From Kingdonia uniflora (taxonomy: Eukaryota > Streptophyta > Magnoliopsida > Ranunculales > Circaeasteraceae), in NCBI GenBank assembly GCA_014058105.1, contig JACGCM010000940.1:744001-808000 (forward strand): a stretch of DNA of 64,000 nt, in the 5' to 3' direction. Shown here one piece after another: positions 57,429-64,000 of the stretch (position 1 is the stretch's first letter; each line of letters opens with the position of its first letter). The position numbers were made by a program, and so were the translations under genes. Under the pieces are notes generated by a model. That model had not been told where the DNA came from. It saw nothing but the letters and a program-made list of their open reading frames with translations, and did not search any database.

Positions 57429-58740
57429 TTAATTTGGACTGTCTAGATTTGTTTTTGTTTCCTAATTTAATTATGAAACTTTCTACATGTCTTTATAGAA
57501 TAGGAAAGTCATTAGTTTCTTTTTCTTGTTGAACTTTTTAATTTGGACTGTCTATAACTATGTTACGGGGAAACGCGTTTCCTAGTCTTTCAAACATTTC
57601 CTAGGAAATCCGTTTGGGAAATGGGTACGATTCGGTTTTCCCGGATCCTCGATTCATTTGGAAAACGCACGTGAAATGTTCGTGATTCGTGAACCGCATA
57701 AAGATTCAGGACAATAAAAAAAAAGATGGGGTTGATGCTTACAACCACTCAACAAGCTATGAGAAGAAGAGAATCAAGAAATGGTGATTTATAGAAACAA
57801 TAGAATTTTACATACAATTTCCCAAATCCTTAATTTTTTCTTACTTCTCAATATCGATCAGTCCACCATTAAAGAAAGCTTCAAATAAAGATAGAGCGAA
57901 TACTGATTTAATGGAAGAACTAAGGCCCTATTTGTTTTGTTTATTTTGCAAGTGAGGGTCCATTGTAGTCAAAATCTTATGAGCATCTTTAGAGGGATGG
58001 GTAGAGAACGACGAACTAAAGGGGTGTTGTTTTTTGGAAGAATGTATTCATTATGTTGTTTGCAAGGTACGACGAAAACTTGGGCCGTTAACAATGATGG
58101 TTGGAGTTGGGTGGGAATTATATTCAACGAAGAATATCAAATGTTACATTGTTGTTCCGCACAAGAGTCGCAATTTTGTAGTTTAACATTTTTGTCAAAT
58201 GTTATCACATAGAAATAATTGGTTTATATACATTCAAATTTGCCTTTGTTCTCGCCGTTTGAAAATTTTTACAAAAATGAACCTTATAGAAAGTGAGATA
58301 TAAATCTAGAAATTTCTTGTATTGATGACTCAGTTGAGCAGCTCGAAGATACGAGGTAGCAATTCTTAGAAGATAGATTATGTTACTCAATTTTGTAGTT
58401 GGTATTATTCGCATATTAACATTTTTCATATTTCTTACTCGCTTCTTTTAACGCTTCTTACTCGTTTCCCATTTCATATCGGGTGACTCTTCATTCTCGT
58501 TTCCCACTTTGTTTTAGATTCAGCTTCATTTGTCGCATCATACTTGCACACGTTTCACATTTCCCAAATCACATAAGCAAAACAATGGATGTTTCCGTTT
58601 CCATTTCATGGATCATTTCTCGCACTTGCTTAACTTTCAAGTAACATATGTCTAGAACTCTACATTTGTTTTTGTTTCCTAATTCAATTATGAAACTTTC
58701 TATTTTCTTTTTAGAATTGGAAAGTCATTAGTTTCTTTCC
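57429..58740. repeat. Tandem duplication (~107-bp unit) split by an insertion
   Basis: TTTAATTTGGACTGTCTAG, then TTTTTGTTTCCTAATTTAATT and GGAAAGTCATTAGTTTCTTT, occurs at 57429-57535. It recurs as 57536-57557 plus 58649-58740, with the element at 57558-58648 in between. Confidence 0.85.
57558..58648. mobile_element. MULE-like non-autonomous element, 1.09 kb
   Basis: Ends CTATGTTACGG and AAGTAACATA form a short inverted repeat TATGTTAC. The flanks TGTCTATAA (57549-57557) and TGTCTAGAA (58649-58657) match at 8 of 9, a length typical of Mutator-like elements. Both ends are rich in CGTTTCCCA and GGGAAACG-type text. A 91-codon open frame at 57937-58212 is unrecognised. The insertion is supported by the interrupted duplication around it. 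Confidence 0.65.
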
Positions 58741-58758
58741 ATATAAACAAAGTGCACT

Positions 58759-59050
58759 ATGTTAGGAGTTAGGTCCAAGCCCAAGCTAGGAATCCAGTAG
58801 GGTTGGGGTATCCTATACGGACTGCTAACAAGCCCAAAGGCCTGATAGGGTTATGGGGTGAGTTTGAGTAGATTAAGTAACTTATGTTGTACGGTTACCT
58901 ATATATATATATATATATATATATCTGTATATATTATGTACAGAAAGCAAGATGATGAATTAATAAGAAATCTTTCTTTCTCTTTCTCCTTTTGTTTATA
59001 CAATATAGTACTGTTATATTGTTCTATATCAATTATGTCTCAATACATTA
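58759..59050 (+). other. Possible small LTR-like segment with TA microsatellite
   Basis: It starts TGTTAGGAG and ends near CTCAATACATTATCAG, text that resembles ends of plant copia or TRIM elements. An AT dinucleotide run occupies 58900-58924. No TSD is seen, so this is only a suggestion. Confidence 0.3.
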
Positions 59051-59160
59051 TCAGTACGCAAGCTCTAAGAACAAGGAGAACAAAAAAACCACCTAATTAA
59101 AGCTCTTAGGGGAAATTGTGATTTATAGATATTTTAATTTATTTTTTTCTGTATAGACCT

Positions 59161-59355
59161 CTATAGGCATTGGATAAAGGCAAGACCACTACGGTTGGAT
59201 AGCCTGCTCTGAGAGCTTTCCAACAATATATGGCAAGTCTCAGGGAGTTGTCCCAAACGCAGAGAAAGACTTTGGTCTCCAAAATAACGAGTTTGAAGAA
59301 TCATCATCTTGTTCTGAACTCTCTCCTCATAAGCCTGACGATGAATAGTCACCAT
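59161..59355 (-). CDS. Small antisense ORF next to another gypsy 3' LTR (MVxT/RYFG family)
   Basis: An intact 64-codon frame starts at ATG 59355 with MVTIHRQAYEERVQ, contains TRYFGDQSLSLRLGQLPE and ends at TAG 59161-59163. YEERV and RYFGDQSL fall at the same positions as in 33635-33778, which belongs to a different element. TATAAAAA lies 74-81 bp upstream on the same strand (59429-59436). The start is 293 bp from the LTR at 59648, reading away from it. The rest of this element to the left is missing. Function unknown. Confidence 0.55.
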   Translation of the reverse strand: MVTIHRQAYEERVQNKMMILQTRYFGDQSLSLRLGQLPETCHILLESSQSRLSNRSGLAFIQCL

Positions 59356-59428
59356 CACTATTACTTATGCAAATCCAGACGACTGATAGGTTAAACTAGG
59401 ATGAACAGTGATAGTAATTGGTCACCAT

Positions 59429-59436
59429 TTTTTATA
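59429..59436 (-). promoter_or_regulatory. TATA box of the small antisense ORF at 59355
   Basis: The minus strand reads CTATAAAAAATGG about 75 bp before the ATG. Confidence 0.5.
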
Positions 59437-59633
59437 GCAGCAGCATTTAAATGCATACCACAGCTTCCAATAAAGTCTTTATCACAAGCACACATCTCAA
59501 GCAGAATTTTTTGGAGACCCAACAGTCAAAACAATTATTCTTCCAGATAACTAGGAAGCCATCAATGCAGTATTTAAAACGTCTGGACTTCTCAACCAAC
59601 ACCACTCGATACACACGTTTCTCCTGCTATTGG

Positions 59634-59997
59634 CTGAGAGGGGTAGCTATAAGGGATTATTTCTAATCCTTGTACTGAATCTGATATTCGAGCTCATATA
59701 GTTCGGATAAACTAGGGGTGCAACTTTTGTCCGAATTTCCAATTTTTTTTGATATCCGATTTCTGATTTTTCCGATTTTGGAATACTATTTTACAGTTCT
59801 GATTTTCAAATTTTTCTGAGAGGGGTAGCTATAAGGGATTATTTCTAATCCTTGTACTGAATCTGATATTCGAGCTCACATAGTTCGGATAAACTAGGGG
59901 TGCAACTTTTGTCCGAATTTCCAATTTTTTTTTATATCCGATTTCTGATTTTTCCGATTTTGGAATACTATTTTACAGTTCTGATTTTCAAATTTTT
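59634..59997. repeat. Recent 182-bp tandem duplication across an LTR/hAT junction
   Basis: 59634-59815 and 59816-59997 are nearly identical; I see about two base differences. The unit holds the LTR start, the hAT target site and the first ~100 bp of the hAT element, so it formed after that insertion. Confidence 0.92.
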
Positions 59998-61401
59998 CTG
60001 AAAAATTTCGGATCGGAATTGGAACAGATTTTGCAGTTTCGAATTTTCCGATCCGATAATTCCGAATATATTCCGATCCGATTTATTCCGAAAAATATTC
60101 CGAATATCCATCCGATCCGATTATTCAGAAAATTTATAAGTTAAACACTTAAACTTATATCTGAACTAGGGATCCATTCTCCACTCCTCTACCTCCATTC
60201 TCCACTCCTCTACCTCCAAATCCACCACCGACTCTTCTCCACTGATCTCCACCACCGACTCTTCATCTCTAATAATCAAAATTCATCTACTGCCTCCACT
60301 TTACCATTGACTCTTCTCTACTGCCTCCACTCCACTGATCAGCAGTCCACTCCTCTGGAGATCAGTTCACTTTGATTTAAAAAAGAATCTTGGGCGTACA
60401 TATCCAGCATCCATCTCCACTGCCTGCACTTTGATTCGAAGAAGAATATTTGAATCTTTGATTTTAAATCTTCACTGCCTTTGTACAGTAGTTTCATAGG
60501 TGGCTCTATCTCTCTCTCCCTCTCTCTCTAGGTTGGTAACAATATATCACAAGTAAAACAGTATCTTGATTTGGGTTTGATTTACGAATTTTTTTTCAAA
60601 TTATTCCAAAATTATTCTGAAAATACATTTTAAAATTATTTCGAAAATACATTCCGAATTATTCTGAATTATTCTGAATTTCAAAATTTTTGAATATTCC
60701 GAATTCATAAATATTTATGCAGTTCCGAAAAAAATCGGATCGGATCAGAACAGATTTTCCAGTTCCTAAAAAAATTGGAAAAATTCCAACTAGGCTCATT
60801 TCCGATCCGATCTGAAAACATGCCTAGGATAAACACATTGATAACCAACCAAGGATTGAGGGCAAGCAGATTGCAATACAGGCTTTCGCATCTACAGTTC
60901 AGGGATATTGAAGCATCCAACAACATCGTACTACAGAAGATACTCAGATATTCATCAACAGTTCCTATAAATACGAACTTCATTAGAGATCGTATCTTCA
61001 CCAACAGTCTGAAGTTATAGCTAAGGTCATCAAGAGATCCGTTACAAGATCAACAATTATCAGATAGCAGGACGTTACAAAAGACCTCATAATACTGTAA
61101 CGTTCCTCATTAAAACAATAACGGTCATATTATAAGACCTACAAGTAGGACCATAAAGTTACAGATTAGGGAGGTAGAGATGTCTTCTGAGAGATCTTTT
61201 CTAACAGCTCTCTCTCTTTATAATATAGCAAGCAATCTATAAACATCTCTCTATTTCTAAAATCCTCATGAGAGGAGGTAGAGATGTTAGCTAAATCTCC
61301 ACGCTAAATCCCGTGTTAGTTACTTCCAGTTCTTAGCTAACATTCTATATTTCGAGGGTGTAAGACACTATCTTTGTCCAATACAAAAATAGGTTATTAC
61401 A
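59648..61401 (+). mobile_element. Gypsy 3' LTR, plus orientation, with hAT insertion
   Basis: It starts TATAAGGGATTATTTCTAAT after the purine-rich GGCTGAGAGGGGTAGC and ends AATAGGTTATTACA. It shares the family blocks GTAACGTTC, GGTCATATTATAAGACCTAC and GTAAGACACTATCTTTGTCC with 15676-16258. 59713-60826 is a hAT insertion. Only about 490 bp of internal sequence remains to the left, holding the small antisense ORF at 59161-59355. Confidence 0.8.
59713..60826. mobile_element. hAT-type element inside the LTR
   Basis: The left end TAGGGGTGCAAC and right end ACATGCCTA are flanked by an exact 8-bp TSD, GGATAAAC (59705-59712 and 60827-60834). Subterminal sequence is full of TCCGATCCGA and TTCCGAAT repeats. 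Original length is about 0.93 kb; the 182-bp duplication lengthened it. Non-coding. Confidence 0.9.
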
Positions 61402-61849
61402 GGATCAGGCTATTTGCAAAAAAAAAAAAAAAAAACTTTCTCCCTCTCCGCCTCTTCTCTTATCTAAAATATTGGTTTGCTGCTGATGTAAAGAGTCATA
61501 GCCTTTACTTCAACCCCTCAGTCTACACAACAACAGGTTATCTCTCTGTGTATATGTATCAATTGTATCTCTTAATCTCTTTTTGTATTGTGCAAGGTCA
61601 ATGCACCCCATGGCTCTGTTGATAGAAATCCCAACACAAGGCCAAACTCTCAGTGAGTTCTCCAAACCTTTCTTTCTTCTTCAGTTTTTTTTAAAAATTT
61701 GATTTATTATTATCAATTAGGTTTGCAGTAGATAATTCATGTAGTTGTTTGGTAGATTTAAATTTCTGAATAAAATAGTGGAGAGGGATTTAGGGATTGG
61801 GATGGTATAAAACTATAAAATGCCCCACCTGTCAAAAAATTGAAGAAGC
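61402..61849. other. Unassigned stretch
   Basis: Contains an A-run at about 61418-61435 and CT-rich text. No gene recognised. Confidence 0.3.
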
Positions 61850-62660
61850 TAGGACTGTACAAAGAAATCGGCTAACCAAACCGAACCGGGCCGAACCGAC
61901 AATTTTTTCTGGTCTATAACAATGTCGGTTCGATTTTCGGTTCCAAAAGTGAGGAACCGGACTGCCCCGGTTCGGTTTCTGGTTGCCTATCCCGATTAAC
62001 CGACCAAACCGAACCGGACGGGGTATAATAGTAACTTAAGTAGTAGCTGTTGAGAAATGCCTTTACATTATTAGGCATATTTGGGATGAATAATTGAATT
62101 ATATGATATATCTCTCTTAAGTCTCAAGTCTCAAGTCTCTTCTCTTCATTCTCTCGAGTCTCTACTCTCTCTGTCTCTACTCTCTAGTAAGTAGTACCAG
62201 ATAAGATTACTCTCACTTAGTCTCTAGTCTCTACTCTCATAACAAAGGTGGTGCAGTGCTACTCAATTCCAATTCCAACTTACAACTTACAAGCTTTGGT
62301 TTGGGGTTACAACTTACAAGCTTCCAAGTTCTAAGTAACTGCTCAATTCCAATTCCAAGGATGATGAATTGATGATCTTTCTCTTTCTAGTCTCCAACCA
62401 CAGTTCCAGTTCCAATTCCAATTCCAAGTTCTAATTTCAACTGGCAGAGTGGACTGGAGACAGGTAATCTCTCTCTTAAATACAATTTTGGGAATTTTGA
62501 AGATTTCAAATTTAAGGGTTTTTTGATTTAGGGATTTTTGATTTTGGGGATTTATGTCTGATTTTGGGGATTTCTAATTTTGGGGATTCCAGATTTTGGG
62601 TATTTAGGGATTTTTAATTATAAATTTTGGGGATTTCAGATTTTATTCGAATAGAACTGG
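61850..62660. mobile_element. Left end of a hAT-type element
   Basis: It begins TAGGACTGTACAAAG and continues with AACCGAACCGG-rich subterminal sequence (to about 62025), like the other hAT copies. It is followed by TCTCAAGTCTC and TTCCAATTCCAA repeats and GATTTTGGGGATTT repeats. No matching right end was found before a solo LTR; it may lie beyond the window. Confidence 0.6.
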
Positions 62661-62675
62661 CTCTACTTCGAATAC

Positions 62676-63794
62676 TGATCGATTATAAACCGACGTCTAA
62701 AAAGACCCGTAAGCGCACGGTGTACCGTTAAGTACAAGGGTAAGCGGGGTCGTATCCCAAGAGACTTGTGGTGCAAATTATACTTTGAGCTACTAGTTTT
62801 ATCCAATTACAACGAGTTTTTGTAGGTTTTAAAATAAAAAGAAAAATGAAACAAATTGCAAGATAAATTGGAGTGGAAACCAAGGCATCGATTCCACTCT
62901 ACCCTTTGTAACCATTTAGATAGCATAAATAGTTAAAGTAAATTATGAGTTCCCGTATCGCATATCCTTGGTCGGGCATATGCAATACATCTAAAGATAC
63001 AAGATATTTAGTAATTGGGAACTACCCATAAACCAACTTACTCAACCATGGTCAGGTTGATAAGTATGGATTACGTTCTCTTCTCCATGTTCATAACCTA
63101 TCTTGTTATGGTCAAACAAGATGATTACATAGATTCATTATTCCTCCTAATCCTAGCTATGGTCAAGCATAAGATGAAGGAATACAAATATGTAATATTC
63201 CGGGATAAAAAAAAAGTAATTACTCTAACTAAGCTACATAATTTATACTAAGGCTACATTGGGTGGAGCTTCCTCTAGCCTTGGCTAAGAAGATTAGCAA
63301 CTCATCCATTTGATCATTGCCATACTACTATTATTATGATAAAAGTAAAAAGACAAGAACAAGAGAAGAACAAGAATTTTATTGTTTATTAAACTTTGAT
63401 TTACACTCTCCAAGATTATCCTCCATGGGTGGAATTCCCCTCCTATTTATAGAGTATAGGAAGGGTTACTAAATATCACCATTAATATAAAATCCCCTAA
63501 ACAATGCCTAAAATCATGCATGGATATTATAACTCATGAGAATAGTATATATATCTAATTCTCTTCAATGGGCTTCCATGCATGGGCCTTTGGTTGACAA
63601 CTTCAAATGAGAATCATTGTTGGAGTGCATCACCCTTTATTCTTCGTTAAAAACCGGAAAATGTATAACTTGTTTATCATGTGACCGATTTCTGTAAATA
63701 CAAACAAAAGTACTATTAGTGTCACATTTATTTAATAAATGACTAGGAAGATATAAATTTAGGAGTTGTACACGAAAATATTACGTGTCTATCA
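62676..63794 (-). mobile_element. Solo LTR, minus orientation, 1.12 kb
   Basis: The minus strand starts TGATAGACACGTAAT (63794) and ends TTATAATCGATCA (62676). The near TSD is AATAC (62671-62675) against AATAT (63795-63799). A TATA-like CTATAAATAG lies on the minus strand at 63443-63452. The 3' part carries TCTTGGGATACGACCCCGCT and CCGTGCGCTTACGGG, text common at the ends of large plant LTRs. No primer-binding site or coding sequence is present. A 78-codon frame on the plus strand is chance. Confidence 0.7.
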
Positions 63795-63799
63795 AATAT

Positions 63800-63896
63800 A
63801 TTTCTACCTGAGATGTTTATTCGAATAGATTCGAATACATTTCTACCTGAGATATTTTATTCGAATAGATTATAAATATATTCGAATACACTTTAT
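63800..63896. repeat. Two ~45-bp repeats (ATTTCTACCTGAGAT)
   Basis: ATTTCTACCTGAGATGTTTA and ATTTCTACCTGAGATATTTT, each followed by TTCGAATA motifs, directly right of the solo LTR. TTCGAATA also occurs left of the LTR (62645-62673), so the LTR landed in this repeat. Confidence 0.7.
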
Positions 63897-64000
63897 TTTA
63901 AACTTTAGTATGATTCAGGCATTCAGCAATCAGCATATATTTAAATTCTAAACTTTTTGCTAAAAAAACTAATGACTTGTAATTTTTCTTAGTAATGGTG

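Noticed and set aside
58759..59050. Confident TRIM or copia solo LTR
   Set aside because: Termini are only suggestive and no TSD is present; kept as a low-confidence note.
1..64000. tRNA, rRNA or known non-coding RNA genes
   Set aside because: I saw no cloverleaf, A/B-box pair or rRNA-like stretch by eye; a tRNA or Rfam scan was not possible here.

Overview
This window is nuclear DNA of a flowering plant, almost certainly a eudicot. It is AT-rich and nearly all transposon-derived. Hallmarks are Ty3/gypsy elements of the plant Tat type (primer-binding site next to TGGCGCCGTCTGTG-like sequence, extra antisense genes), an L1-type plant LINE with a DUF4283-like ORF1, PIF/Harbinger, hAT, MULE- and CACTA-like DNA elements, a FAR1-type gene and a plant-mobile-domain gene. 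I found no intact ordinary host gene, and nearly every coding region carries stops or frameshifts. Identifications are by eye from motifs, termini and target-site duplications (TSDs).

1-9.8 kb: a FAR1/FHY3-like pseudogene leaves the left edge. It is followed by a 51-bp minisatellite of palindromes (1171-1400) and a 4.07-kb PIF/Harbinger-type element (2718-6786) that splits an older tandem duplication. That element holds a solo Copia LTR and a Myb/SANT-like pseudogene. A hAT-type element (6988-9028) contains another (7182-8347). 9.8-16.3 kb: two LTRs of one gypsy family in opposite orientation, each with its own tandem array, flank a hAT-like element that carries a captured actin exon. 16.3-28.4 kb: a probable PIF/Harbinger unit with a degraded transposase and ORF1, a plant-mobile-domain pseudogene, a Tourist-type MITE, a hAT element and another gypsy LTR.

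28.4-56.9 kb is one Tat-type gypsy element (28364-56924, plus strand). Its RNase H region is interrupted by a second, oppositely oriented gypsy element (32695-49715, TSD CTAAC). That element was in turn hit by a LINE (about 35497-42447, minus strand), and the LINE by a hAT element (38339-39449): four nesting levels. Both gypsy elements share a layout: sense genes, a tandem array, a spliced-looking antisense gene with a gypsy-type transposon domain and coiled coil, and, near the 3' LTR, a small antisense ORF.

56.9-64 kb: a MULE-like insertion inside a tandem duplication, the 3' end of another gypsy element whose LTR holds a hAT insertion, the start of a further hAT-like element, and a solo LTR.

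The most interesting signal is a family of four small antisense ORFs (33635, 34911, 56180 and 59355 are the start codons). Each begins Met-Val, three keep an RYFG motif, and each has a TATA-like box 40-80 bp upstream. Three start 240-330 bp from a 3' LTR and read away from it. They look like a promoter-plus-microprotein cassette of these retrotransposons.
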